DNA from: an uncultured Collinsella sp.
Lineage (GTDB): Bacteria > Actinomycetota > Coriobacteriia > Coriobacteriales > Coriobacteriaceae
Assembly: GCA_949285915.1 (NCBI GenBank)
Contig: CASDZW010000007.1
Location: 1-64,000 of the forward strand
Direction of reading: 5' to 3'
DNA length: 64,000 nt
Below are positions 1 to 7,682 of the stretch, piece after piece. The notes beneath the pieces are model-generated. The model saw nothing but the letters and a program-made list of their open reading frames with translations, made no database searches and was not told where the DNA came from. The translations under genes and the position numbers were made by a program. The stretch's first letter is position 1, and each line of letters opens with the position of its first letter.

Positions 1-921
1 ATGGATATGGGGCAGACGATGTCGATCATGGTCACGCAGACGGTGGCCATGTTTCTCATGATGGGCATCGGCATCGCGCTTCACGCCGCTCACTACCTCG
101 ACCGCGCCGGCGCCCAGCAGCTCGCGAGCATTGCCGTTTATGTAGCAACGCCGGCGGTTGTGGTCAACTCGCTCGCCACGGATTTCTCGTGGGACAAGCT
201 CATGAATGCTGGCATCTGTGCGGTGCTCTGCGTGGTCCTCACGTTGGGCTCCGCTGCTATCGCATGGCTTGTATACCGGGATCGCCAGCGCATCTCTCAG
301 TTTGCCATCATGATTTCCAACATGGGTTTTATCGGCATCCCTCTCGTGCAGAGCGTGCTCGGCGAGGAGTACGTCTTCTACGTTTCCGCCGCCATCGCTG
401 CGCAGGTACCCATTTCATGGACCTATGGTATCTGGCTCGTTTCGCAGGACAAGAGCCTCATGTCGCCACGTAAGGTGCTCACGAATCCCTCGGTGATTGC
501 GGTGGCCGTAGGTATCGTGCTCTTCTTCTGCTCGGTCAACCTCTCGGGAGTGCTCGAGGTCACCGCTGTCGATATGGGGAACCTCAACACGGGTCTTGCC
601 ATGCTTGTACTGGGAAGCTACTTGGCTGAGACCGATTTCCGAGGCATTCTGCGAAACAAGAACGTCTATCTTACGAACGCTATCCGCCTCATCGTGGTTC
701 CTTTGCTTACCATCGCGCTTTTGGCTCCGTTGCCGGTGTCGATAGAAGCCAAGCTTGTGATGCTGATTGCCTTCGCGGCGCCCTGCGGTACCACAACTGC
801 CATGTTCTCGCAGATGTTTGGCGGTGACTATCGGTTTGGCGCGGGGCTTGTCTCTATCTCGACCTTGCTCTCGATGGTGACCATGCCGGTGATGCTGTTC
901 CTGGGGCTGCTGGCGTTCTAA
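1..921 (+). CDS. AEC-family (auxin efflux carrier-like) permease
   Basis: Inner-membrane transporter of the AEC/malate permease type, predicted to export organic or amino acids; the substrate cannot be read from sequence. The 306-residue protein is hydrophobic throughout, with about ten membrane segments in the usual two halves of five. The first half carries the Y-V-A-T-P-A-V-V-V motif near residue 50, and the segment ending F-A-A-P-C-G-T-T-T-A near residue 265 matches the conserved AEC C-terminal half. Length fits the family (300-320 aa). The frame opens at the first base of the window with ATG, so upstream sequence is not visible and the true start could be further 5' or at a later Met (residues 3 or 7). 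No neighbour in the window points to a substrate. Confidence 0.85.
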   Translation: MDMGQTMSIMVTQTVAMFLMMGIGIALHAAHYLDRAGAQQLASIAVYVATPAVVVNSLATDFSWDKLMNAGICAVLCVVLTLGSAAIAWLVYRDRQRISQFAIMISNMGFIGIPLVQSVLGEEYVFYVSAAIAAQVPISWTYGIWLVSQDKSLMSPRKVLTNPSVIAVAVGIVLFFCSVNLSGVLEVTAVDMGNLNTGLAMLVLGSYLAETDFRGILRNKNVYLTNAIRLIVVPLLTIALLAPLPVSIEAKLVMLIAFAAPCGTTTAMFSQMFGGDYRFGAGLVSISTLLSMVTMPVMLFLGLLAF

Positions 922-942
922 TGCGCGCTGTTGCTGAACGAT

Positions 943-1158
943 GGTCAAAGACCCCCGCAGAATAATAAAAGACCCCCTGTTTGAATGCGCGAGAGAGCCC
1001 TCACAGGATCAGCCCGCAGTCAACTTTGCCCGTGGAGGTGCCATTTAGGCAACAAAACGGGTCAATATTCACCCGATAGCGCTCATCAGGGGCCCTCGCG
1101 GCACCTCCACCGTATGAACGATAGGGGGTGATTTATTATTCTGCAGGGGTCTTTGACC
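943..1158. repeat. 216-bp element with 35-bp inverted ends
   Basis: The ends at 943-977 and 1124-1158 are inverted copies of each other with about 31 of 35 positions matching; each begins GGTCAAAGACCCC. Inside lies a second perfect 11-bp inverted pair, GTGGAGGTGCC at 1032-1042 and its complement at 1100-1110. No open frame is convincing inside. The layout is that of a MITE or a large foldback structure between the permease gene and the convergent surface-protein gene. A third partial copy of the GGTCAAA end follows at 1162-1170. Confidence 0.6.
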
Positions 1159-1165
1159 ACAAGGT

Positions 1166-1208
1166 CAAAAAAGAAAGCCGGATTGCATCTGGAGGATGCA
1201 ATCCGGCT
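1166..1208 (-). terminator. Rho-independent terminator of the 1237-2778 gene
   Basis: A perfect 14-bp stem (1176-1189 with 1195-1208, loop of 5) reads on the minus strand AGCCGGATTGCATC, loop, complement. It is followed by a T-rich tract TTCTTTTTT at 1175-1167. It lies 28 bases after the stop of the minus-strand surface-protein gene. Confidence 0.85.
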
Positions 1209-1236
1209 CATTACAGCGAAGGGCCGTGTGCGTGGG

Positions 1237-2778
1237 TTATCGACGGCGCTTGAAGCCCATGGCAACGAGGCCTGCGCCCGCAAGGCCGGAGAGCGCAGCT
1301 CCTGCGCAGGCGACAAGCGAGGCATCGCCCGTTGCGGTAAGCGTTTCACCAGCGTTCGTGGCTGCCGTCTGCTGGGAAGCGACATTGGCGAGCACGAACG
1401 TGGAGAAATGCGAGGTCGTGAAGCTCACGGTGCCCGCTGCAGCGTCCACCGTGGCGTTCATATCCGTTACCGTACCATCGTCAGCAACGTGGAATACATG
1501 CAGGTTCTCGGCGGAGAGCTTCTCGGGGATGGGAAGGGTGACCGTAACCTGGTCGCCTTCGGGAATAGCAAACTCAGCACCATTGGGATCCTCAAGATGG
1601 ATGTCGTAGACATACATCGTGGTGACGCCCTGGATGGCGGTGTTCACGGCGTCGCCCGCCGCCGCTGCGGCATCCTCGCCGATCCAGTTGGTCACGAGCG
1701 AGAGCATGCTCCAAAGGCCGTCATCGCCCATGCCCTCGGCGTCCATCGCGCCACTTACGGTGTGCGTGAGTGTGGCGCCCTGCGCATTGGTGATGACGGT
1801 CTCGCCGGAAAGCGTCAAATCGAGCGTCGCGGGGGAGTCGAGCTGGATGCTCAGCACCTGCGGACCGCCCGTGCGCAGGATGGTGCCGGTGCCGTTGAGC
1901 TGGTAGGAGAGTGCCTTGTCGGTAGGATAGGAGACCCACAGGCTTGTGTAGTAGTCGCCGCCGCGGTCGCCGCGCAGGAAGTACAAACCTGAGTTGGGCT
2001 CAGGGTTGTAGAGCGGATCGTCAGAGTCCAGATAGCACGCGTCGATGGTCATCGTCCAGGGGGCGCTGCCGCCGGGGACGTCGAGCGTCATGCCGTCCGC
2101 CTTGTTCACCGTGAGCTGGTACCACTCACCGAGCTCGGGGTTTTGAGGGAACGTCAGGACGCCGTTCTCGATGGTGTAGGGGAGCAGCCGGTCGCTGTTT
2201 GGCATCCAGGGGTCGACAGCATCTACGTCCTCCCAGATGGCGTTGATATCAAGCGAGTAGTACTTGTTGTCCGTCGTTGGAGCGAAGTCGGACGCCTCAA
2301 GGGGTTCGTCGAGGGGAACCGAGGACTCCCAGCCTACGAAGCGGTGGAGGGAAGCATCACCAAACATCTCGATGTAGCCGGCTTCATAGGGCAGGCCGTC
2401 TGCCTTCTCCTCCGCAATAAGATCGCTTAGGGTCTTGCCCTGGTTGAGGTCGACATCGGCACTAAAATCGCTCAGCCCACCGTAGGAGTCGCCCAAACGG
2501 AACCACACCAGATACGGTGCGGTCGCATCAGTTTCCGTCTCGGACGTGGTCTCGGTTTCGCTCTGGGCGCCTTCGGAGTCGGCTTCGGTGTCGGGCGTCG
2601 TAGTGTCGGTGGCGAGCGTGTCGGTGGCGTCTGTCTCCGTCTCGACAGAGAGCGTCTCGATTTCATCCTCCGCCCACGCGGTGGCAGGCGCGAGGCAGAC
2701 GGCGATGCCCGACGTAGCGAGCGCGAGCGAAGCCACGACCGAAACGACGCGCTGAACTCCCTTCCTGTTTCTCATCAT
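1237..2778 (-). CDS. Secreted surface protein with degenerate sortase signal
   Basis: Predicted exported, wall- or membrane-anchored protein of 513 aa; function unknown. The start is set at 2778 (or the next codon, 2775) because GGAAAGGA lies just upstream; an in-frame ATG at 2838 has no such site. Residues 1-36 form a signal peptide (RNRK, hydrophobic core, AWA/ED cleavage). Residues 37-88 are a Thr/Glu/Asp-rich linker. The middle (about 90-390) is not a domain I recognise. Residues near 400-460 look like the ZU5-like module of actinobacterial surface proteins, with IPEGDQVTVTLPIPE and FTTSHFSTFVLA. The C-terminus has LTATGD near residue 480, a hydrophobic stretch and KRRR. This is the layout of an LPxTG signal with Thr in place of Pro, so true sortase use is uncertain. 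It is transcribed alone and has a strong terminator. Confidence 0.85.
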   Translation of the reverse strand: MMRNRKGVQRVVSVVASLALATSGIAVCLAPATAWAEDEIETLSVETETDATDTLATDTTTPDTEADSEGAQSETETTSETETDATAPYLVWFRLGDSYGGLSDFSADVDLNQGKTLSDLIAEEKADGLPYEAGYIEMFGDASLHRFVGWESSVPLDEPLEASDFAPTTDNKYYSLDINAIWEDVDAVDPWMPNSDRLLPYTIENGVLTFPQNPELGEWYQLTVNKADGMTLDVPGGSAPWTMTIDACYLDSDDPLYNPEPNSGLYFLRGDRGGDYYTSLWVSYPTDKALSYQLNGTGTILRTGGPQVLSIQLDSPATLDLTLSGETVITNAQGATLTHTVSGAMDAEGMGDDGLWSMLSLVTNWIGEDAAAAAGDAVNTAIQGVTTMYVYDIHLEDPNGAEFAIPEGDQVTVTLPIPEKLSAENLHVFHVADDGTVTDMNATVDAAAGTVSFTTSHFSTFVLANVASQQTAATNAGETLTATGDASLVACAGAALSGLAGAGLVAMGFKRRR

Positions 2779-2928
2779 CCCATCCTTTCCCTGTTCGCTT
2801 TTGCCAAGGTATGAGGCAAAAACATGGTATTGCCACAATGCAAACTATTATGGCGATGGGGTTTAGCTCGGAAAAGGCGTTTTGCAGAACAGGTAGTTAA
2901 AGGAGCAGCATCGGTGCCGGGCGCGATG

Positions 2929-3861
2929 TTATAGCTTCCAGATGGCGCTCAGACAAAAGGTATCCCCATCGCGCGTGCAGGTGAGGTTTCCGTCGTGGCG
3001 TTCCGCGATCTCGCGCATGATGGATAGGCCGAGACCGTGTCGAGGAAGCGCGCCCGGCGCGGCGGTGCGTTGACGTTGCGTTGGCTTCTCTGGGCGCTGC
3101 GGCGCACAGGCATTCTCGACTTCGAGCAGGAAGTACTCCTTAGCGGGGTGGGCGGCGAGTCTGATCCAGCGTTCGCCCTCGGGCAATGCCAAGGCGGCAT
3201 GGACGGCGTTGTCGAGCGCGTTGGCAAACAGCGCGCAGAGCTCGACGTCTGGCGTGGAAAGGTCAACGGGCACCTCAGCGGAGATTGAGAGCTCGATGTG
3301 CTGGTCGGTACACCATACGGCTTTGGCGTTCAAGAGCGCGGCAACGACGGGATGCGCACAGCGAAGCGCCTCGGGGGTGCGCACAGCAAATGTCGCACCG
3401 TTGAGATGCGCCTGCAGAGCGTCGGTATTGCCTGTGGCGAGGGCATGCTCGATGCCGGCGAGCTCACGGTCAAGGTCGGCGCGCACCTGGTCTGCCTCGT
3501 CGTGCATGCGGCGCATAAGGAGGTCGTAGTGCTCCTGGGCGGCGATCTGTCCTTCAAGAAGCTCGGCCCGTTCCGCCTCGCGGTCCGCGCGCTCGGCAGC
3601 TAGCAGGGTTCGAAAGAACAGCGGGTTCAGCGCGGCGCACGCGATGCCCATGAGGGCCGCGGAGAACGCCATCGTTTGCCAGTGCCCAAAATAGGGGCGC
3701 AGCGAGAACGCGCAGACAACAAACGCAATCTGGCTTGCGGGCATGAGCAGGTTGAGGAGGCGTCGCGAGAGCGGCAGCGCGCGCAGCAGGTGCATCAGAT
3801 ATGCGGCAGAAACGGCGAGTGCACCGACGGCTATGGCTCCGAGGACGATGATGCTATTCAC
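2929..3861 (-). CDS. GHKL histidine kinase carrying the catalytic ATPase domain
   Basis: Sensor-kinase component of a LytTR two-component system, 310 aa. About three membrane segments (residues 1-28, 36-55, 62-86) are followed by a charged coiled coil (87-140) and an HATPase_c domain (about 165-310). The N box is F-A-N-A-L-D-N-A-V (212-220) and the G box H-G-L-G-L-S (275-280). The dimerisation region has His120 in M-H-D-E-A-D-Q-V, which keeps His-Asp but lacks the usual R-N-H-L of this family. It is the third gene of a minus-strand operon (regulator, H-box membrane protein, this gene) and overlaps its upstream neighbour by 8 bases, so translation is probably coupled. It may phosphorylate the neighbour's canonical H box in trans; this is inference. 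Confidence 0.85.
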   Translation of the reverse strand: MNSIIVLGAIAVGALAVSAAYLMHLLRALPLSRRLLNLLMPASQIAFVVCAFSLRPYFGHWQTMAFSAALMGIACAALNPLFFRTLLAAERADREAERAELLEGQIAAQEHYDLLMRRMHDEADQVRADLDRELAGIEHALATGNTDALQAHLNGATFAVRTPEALRCAHPVVAALLNAKAVWCTDQHIELSISAEVPVDLSTPDVELCALFANALDNAVHAALALPEGERWIRLAAHPAKEYFLLEVENACAPQRPEKPTQRQRTAAPGALPRHGLGLSIMREIAERHDGNLTCTRDGDTFCLSAIWKL

Positions 3862-4783
3862 GGGCGTTCACCTCACGCTCGCCCCCATGTGCGTCGCTTG
3901 CAGGCTGAGAGAGGGCGCGCCGGAGCGTTGTCACATAAGAGCGTGCACGCTCGGTGTCGCCCTGGGAGACAAGGCCCCTCAGCACCTGCAGATGGTTGCG
4001 CTGGTCATGGCGGAATCGTGCGGCGCGCTCGGCTTCGTGCGCGGTCGAGCGGGCGCCGGAGAGGTAGATGGCGAGCTGGTCCTCGAGCGCGTCTGCGCGG
4101 GCGCGTGCTGCCTCGGCACGATTGAACCGCCTGAGCGATGTGAGGGCCACTGCATCACCGGCGAGGCAGATGATGATGAGGACGAGTATTACGGCGTAGA
4201 CAACGGGAAGGGCCTTGCGGTACGTCATAAGCAAAAACGTCGCCTGCGCTACAAAGATGAATTGCGTGAAGAAGAAGATGAGGTACGGGCGAGGGCGCAC
4301 GGCTTGTTCCGTTTGCTCGGGCGTGCCCGGCGCGCTGGCGGGGCGGAGTATGCGGCGAGCAAGATAGGCGAGGATACGTCCGCCAATGAGCATGCCGCCA
4401 ATGTTTACGATGCGTATAGCAAGAACCTCAATGCTCAGGGCGTCGCGGCTGAGCTCCCATCCCGCAAATACGAACACGATGCCAAAGCACACCTCGAGCG
4501 TAAACTGGAGAAACAGTATAAGAAAGCCGCAGATAAAACGTTGCCAATACGGTCCTGTCCAAAACAGGGACGGAAGCAGTATGTAGTTCCCAATGAACCC
4601 CACGATGTTCCAGACGTTCATGGTGGTGGGACTGGCGAGCACAAAGGCAAAAATCGGAACGACGCCCACCGTGAGTGCCATAAAAGGGCCGGGTCGCCGC
4701 ATGGGCAGCATCCACTGGGCGATGGTTCCAACAGCGGCGTTGACGCCCAGAAGCGTGATGACGTTAAGAATCTCTAGGAGCAT
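3854..4783 (-). CDS. Membrane sensor with canonical H box but no ATPase domain
   Basis: A 309-residue protein resembling AgrC-type sensor kinases that stops before the catalytic domain. About six membrane segments occupy residues 5-210. A coiled coil follows (215-255), then the H box F-R-H-D-Q-R-N-H-L with His259. Only 50 residues remain after it and they hold no N or G box, so the protein cannot bind ATP like a kinase. The next gene downstream supplies an ATPase domain but begins with its own membrane segments, so this is not a simple frameshift of one kinase. The start at 4783 is chosen because it lies 4 bases beyond the regulator's stop codon (translational coupling); the in-frame ATG at 4840 would overlap the regulator gene. 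It probably acts as the sensing and phospho-accepting partner of the kinase encoded at 2929-3861. Confidence 0.8.
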   Translation of the reverse strand: MLLEILNVITLLGVNAAVGTIAQWMLPMRRPGPFMALTVGVVPIFAFVLASPTTMNVWNIVGFIGNYILLPSLFWTGPYWQRFICGFLILFLQFTLEVCFGIVFVFAGWELSRDALSIEVLAIRIVNIGGMLIGGRILAYLARRILRPASAPGTPEQTEQAVRPRPYLIFFFTQFIFVAQATFLLMTYRKALPVVYAVILVLIIICLAGDAVALTSLRRFNRAEAARARADALEDQLAIYLSGARSTAHEAERAARFRHDQRNHLQVLRGLVSQGDTERARSYVTTLRRALSQPASDAHGGEREVNARE

Positions 4784-4787
4784 GGCG

Positions 4788-5594
4788 CTACCGCATGGCG
4801 TGCCGGATGCGGAGATGAGCAAAAAGCGCGTCGCGCACACCTGCGCGCATGCGTCGGCTCACGGGAACCTCCTCACCGCCGATGAGCGTGAGTGAGGAGG
4901 CGCCAAGCGAGGTCACGGCGTCGAGGTTGACGGCAAAGCTCTGGTGGCAACGCACAAAGCGCGTGGGAAGCTCGCCCAGCAGCGCGGCGAGCCTGCCGTA
5001 GACCTCAAACGTGTCGCGCGCGGTGTGCACATGCACCACATGGAGCTTGCTCTCCAGATAGCGGATCTCGGCGGGGCGCACGATGCGCTCGGAACCTTTG
5101 AGGCGAAAACAGAGCGCCTCGTCGTTGGTATGCTCTCTCGCAGCGAGCGCAAGCGTGAGCGCATAGGCAACGTCGTCGCGCCGGAACGGCTTGGCGAGGT
5201 AGGCCACGTGCGGCGTGCGGTAGACCTTTGTATGGAAGGTGTCGTAGCCGCTGGTGTAGACGATCTGCGTAGTGGGTCGGTGGGCGAGGAGCTGCTCGAC
5301 AAGGTCGATGCCCGTTTGATCTGCACCCGCCGGGGCGTTGTCTGCCGTGTTGGGGCTTGGCGCCGGTTCGGTAAGCACAATGTCTATAAAGGCGATGTCG
5401 GGTTCGTAGCCGTCGATGATTCTGCCGATGAGCTCGGAGGCGGACGTGAAGCAGGTGACGGCAAAGCTCGTTGGCACGCCATCGGTGCACCCGATGATGT
5501 CGGTCGTGCCCGCGCGCACAGAGAACGTCTCCACAAGCGCGGCGAGGGTGGCGGCAGCCTCGGGCTGATCGTCTAGTATGGCGACAGAAACCAT
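4788..5594 (-). CDS. LytTR-family response regulator
   Basis: Transcriptional response regulator of 268 aa, first gene of the operon with the two sensor proteins. The receiver domain (1-150) has the acidic pair D8-D9, the phospho-acceptor D71 in F-I-D-I-V-L, and K135 in L-A-K-P-F. A Pro/Ala-rich insertion of about 18 residues (76-93) sits right after the phosphorylation site, where most receivers have only a short loop. The C-terminal LytTR DNA-binding domain (about 160-260) shows the typical Y-L-E-S-K-L-H, F-V-R-C-H-Q-S-F-A-V-N and V-P-V-S-R-R motifs. GAGAGGGGAT precedes the ATG. Upstream at 5674-5703 are two 9-bp direct repeats with AgrA-type spacing, suggesting autoregulation. Confidence 0.92.
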   Translation of the reverse strand: MVSVAILDDQPEAAATLAALVETFSVRAGTTDIIGCTDGVPTSFAVTCFTSASELIGRIIDGYEPDIAFIDIVLTEPAPSPNTADNAPAGADQTGIDLVEQLLAHRPTTQIVYTSGYDTFHTKVYRTPHVAYLAKPFRRDDVAYALTLALAAREHTNDEALCFRLKGSERIVRPAEIRYLESKLHVVHVHTARDTFEVYGRLAALLGELPTRFVRCHQSFAVNLDAVTSLGASSLTLIGGEEVPVSRRMRAGVRDALFAHLRIRHAMR

Positions 5595-5626
5595 GGCATC
5601 CCCTCTCGACGGCGTCTCAAAAGCGC

Positions 5627-5632
5627 ATTATA
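5627..5632 (-). promoter_or_regulatory. -10 box of the LytTR operon
   Basis: Minus-strand TATAAT, 33 bases before the regulator start codon. The -35 position at 5650-5655 reads TCGGTC, a poor match, as expected for an activator-dependent promoter. Confidence 0.55.
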
Positions 5633-5673
5633 CGCATGCCGTGTTTCGTGACCGATTTCGCGCGGCGAGATTG

Positions 5674-5703
5674 CCGAATATGCCGCGATATTGACCGAAT
5701 ATG
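5674..5703. promoter_or_regulatory. Candidate LytTR operator: two 9-bp direct repeats, 12-bp spacer
   Basis: CCGAATATG occurs at 5674-5682 and again, identical, at 5695-5703; the spacer is 12 bp and the period 21 bp. AgrA and other LytTR proteins bind pairs of 9-bp direct repeats separated by 12 bp on one face of the helix. The pair ends about 20 bp upstream of the -35 position of the response-regulator operon and also lies upstream of gatCAB. A weaker 6-of-9 match, CCGATTTCG, lies at 5652-5660. Confidence 0.65.
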
Positions 5704-5807
5704 GCACTTGTTGACGCGAGACCGTGCAATATATGGGGTTACCGTACGGGCACGTTGCCATCGCGTGACCAGCGGGCAAGACGGCGCGCCCGTGTGCATC
5801 GCTTAAC

Positions 5808-5813
5808 TATAAT
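5808..5813 (+). promoter_or_regulatory. -10 box of gatCAB
   Basis: TATAAT, 35 bases before the gatC start. No good -35 hexamer is seen 16-18 bp upstream. AGGAAGGAG serves as the ribosome-binding site ahead of gatC. Confidence 0.5.
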
Positions 5814-5847
5814 GGTGCGGATTGCTTAAGCTCAGGAAGGAGCGCCC

Positions 5848-6156
5848 ATGGCACTCACCCAAGAAGACGTGCGCGGCATTGCCGATTATGCGCGAATCGC
5901 CCTCGAGGGCGAAGAGCTTGCCGCTATGACGGCGTACATGAACGACGCCGTGGCGATGCTCGAGCCCGTGCTCGCCTACAACCTGCCCGATGTGGAGCCC
6001 ACGTTCCATCCTATCGGAGACCTTTCAAACGTTATGCGTGACGACGCGGTGGCGCCTGCGCGCGACCTCTCGCGCGATGCCGCACTCGGCAACGCCCAAT
6101 CGACGCGCGGCGACAGCTTCCGTGTTCCTTCGATTTTGGGGGAGGGCGAGGCATGA
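5848..6156 (+). CDS. gatC: Asp-tRNA(Asn)/Glu-tRNA(Gln) amidotransferase subunit C
   Basis: Smallest subunit (102 aa) of the GatCAB complex, which converts misacylated Glu-tRNA(Gln) and/or Asp-tRNA(Asn) to the correct amidated forms in the cytoplasm. GatC wraps round GatA and links it to GatB. The sequence shows the family pattern: an N-terminal helix with V-R-G-I-A-D-Y-A-R-I-A-L, a second helix with M-N-D-A-V-A-M-L-E-P-V, and a C-terminal stretch with M-R-D-D ending in the F-R-V-P-S-I-L-G-E-G motif. Length is normal. The start follows AGGAAGGAG by 6 bases. It is the first gene of gatCAB, and its stop overlaps the gatA start. Its presence implies indirect Gln- and/or Asn-tRNA synthesis in this organism. 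Confidence 0.95.
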   Translation: MALTQEDVRGIADYARIALEGEELAAMTAYMNDAVAMLEPVLAYNLPDVEPTFHPIGDLSNVMRDDAVAPARDLSRDAALGNAQSTRGDSFRVPSILGEGEA

Positions 6157-7682
6157 TGGCGCGTTCCTTTGACACCCTTACTGCCGCCGAGATTGCGGCG
6201 GGCATCGCGGCGGGCGATTTTTCTGCTGCCGAGGTGTGCGTGGCGGCGCTTGACGCCATTGCAGCGCGTGAGCCCGAGGTCCAAGCGTTTTTGCAGGTAA
6301 CGCCCGAGCTGGCGCAGGATGCCGCGGCGCGTATCGACGCGGCGCGCGCTGCGGGCGAGGCGCTGCCCCCGCTTGCGGGCGTGCCGGTTGCCATCAAGGA
6401 CAACATGAATCTCACGGGCACGCGTACGACCTGCGCCTCCCGCATGCTCGAGACCTACGAGTCGCCCTACACCGCCACCTGCGTGGCGCGCATGCTTGCG
6501 GCGGGCTGCATCCCCGTGGGCAAGGCCAACATGGACGAGTTTGCGTTTGGTTCCTCGACGGATAGCTCGGCGTATCACCCCACAAACAACCCATGGGACA
6601 CCGCGCGTGTGCCGGGCGGTTCCTCGGGCGGTTCGGCCGCGGCGGTCGCTGCGGGCATGGTGCCCCTCTCGCTCGGCTCCGACACCGGCGGCTCGATTCG
6701 CCAGCCGGCCGCGCTCTGCGGCATCGTGGGCATGAAGCCCACCTACGGCGCGGTTAGCCGCTACGGCGTGGTCGCCTTTGGCAGCTCTCTTGACCAGGTG
6801 GGTCCCTTTGGCCGTACGGTCGAGGACGTGGCGCTTGCCATGGATGCGCTCGTGGCGGGTGGTCACGATGCATACGATTCCACCTCGCAGGAGGTCGCAC
6901 CCGCCTTTGCCGCAGCAGCCGCTGCGGCGGGCGAGGGCCTTGCCGGCGTGCGCATTGGCATGGTGCCTGCCTTTATGGAGGCCGAGGGCCTCACGCCCGA
7001 GGTGCGCCGTGGCGTCGAGCGCGCCGCGCAGACCCTGGCGGATGCCGGGGCCACGATCGTTGAGGTGGACCTCCCGCATGTCGACGCGGCCATCGCTGCC
7101 TACTATGTGATCGGTCCCGCCGAGGCGTTCTCCAACCTCGCGCGCTTTGACGGCATTCGCTACGGGTACCAGGAGCCGGGTTGCACCAACCTTGCGGCGC
7201 AGAGCGCGCTCTCTCGTGCGCATGGATTTGGTGACGAGGCCAAGCGCCGTCAGATGCTCGGCGCCTATCTGCTCTCGAGCGGTGTCTACGATACCTACTA
7301 CTACGCCGCCCAGAAGGCCCGTACCCTCATCACGGCCGATTACAACGCGGCGTTTGCACAGGTGGATGCGATTCTCATGCCGGCAACTCCGCACGCAGCG
7401 TTCCGTCACGGCGAGATCAGCGACCCCACGCAGATGTACCTTTCCGACATGTACACCATCTCGCTCAACATTGCCGGCAACGGCGGTATCGTGGTGCCGG
7501 TGGGGCTCGGCGAGGACACGGGCCTGCCCATGGCGGCGCAGCTCGTGGCCCCTGCCTTTGCCGACGAGCGCCTCGTGACCTATGCGGCCGCGATCGAGCG
7601 CGGTCTTGCCAACGGTAACAACGGCGCTTCGGTTCTGGGCGTGGCGCCCGCCTTTGCGGGGAAGGGGGGTGAGCTTCGATGA
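6153..7682 (+). CDS. gatA: Glutamyl-tRNA(Gln) amidotransferase subunit A
   Basis: Amidase subunit of GatCAB, 509 aa. It releases ammonia from glutamine for delivery to GatB through the internal channel. The amidase-signature Ser-cisSer-Lys triad can be seen: Lys in V-A-I-K-D-N (about residue 81), the Gly/Ser-rich G-G-S-S-G-G-S-A-A and the nucleophile region G-S-D-T-G-G-S-I-R-Q-P-A. The M-K-P-T-Y-G-A-V-S-R-Y-G block that follows is also typical. The start (6153, or the second ATG at 6156) overlaps the gatC stop in ATGATG, giving coupled translation. The end overlaps gatB by 4 bases. Length is slightly above the common 485 aa, mostly at the C-terminus, which ends in a Gly/Ala-rich tail. Confidence 0.96.
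   Translation: MMARSFDTLTAAEIAAGIAAGDFSAAEVCVAALDAIAAREPEVQAFLQVTPELAQDAAARIDAARAAGEALPPLAGVPVAIKDNMNLTGTRTTCASRMLETYESPYTATCVARMLAAGCIPVGKANMDEFAFGSSTDSSAYHPTNNPWDTARVPGGSSGGSAAAVAAGMVPLSLGSDTGGSIRQPAALCGIVGMKPTYGAVSRYGVVAFGSSLDQVGPFGRTVEDVALAMDALVAGGHDAYDSTSQEVAPAFAAAAAAAGEGLAGVRIGMVPAFMEAEGLTPEVRRGVERAAQTLADAGATIVEVDLPHVDAAIAAYYVIGPAEAFSNLARFDGIRYGYQEPGCTNLAAQSALSRAHGFGDEAKRRQMLGAYLLSSGVYDTYYYAAQKARTLITADYNAAFAQVDAILMPATPHAAFRHGEISDPTQMYLSDMYTISLNIAGNGGIVVPVGLGEDTGLPMAAQLVAPAFADERLVTYAAAIERGLANGNNGASVLGVAPAFAGKGGELR

Noticed and set aside
3854-4783. Frameshifted or truncated single histidine kinase
   Set aside because: An ATPase domain does not follow directly after the stop in any frame; new membrane segments do. 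Two separate proteins are therefore more likely.
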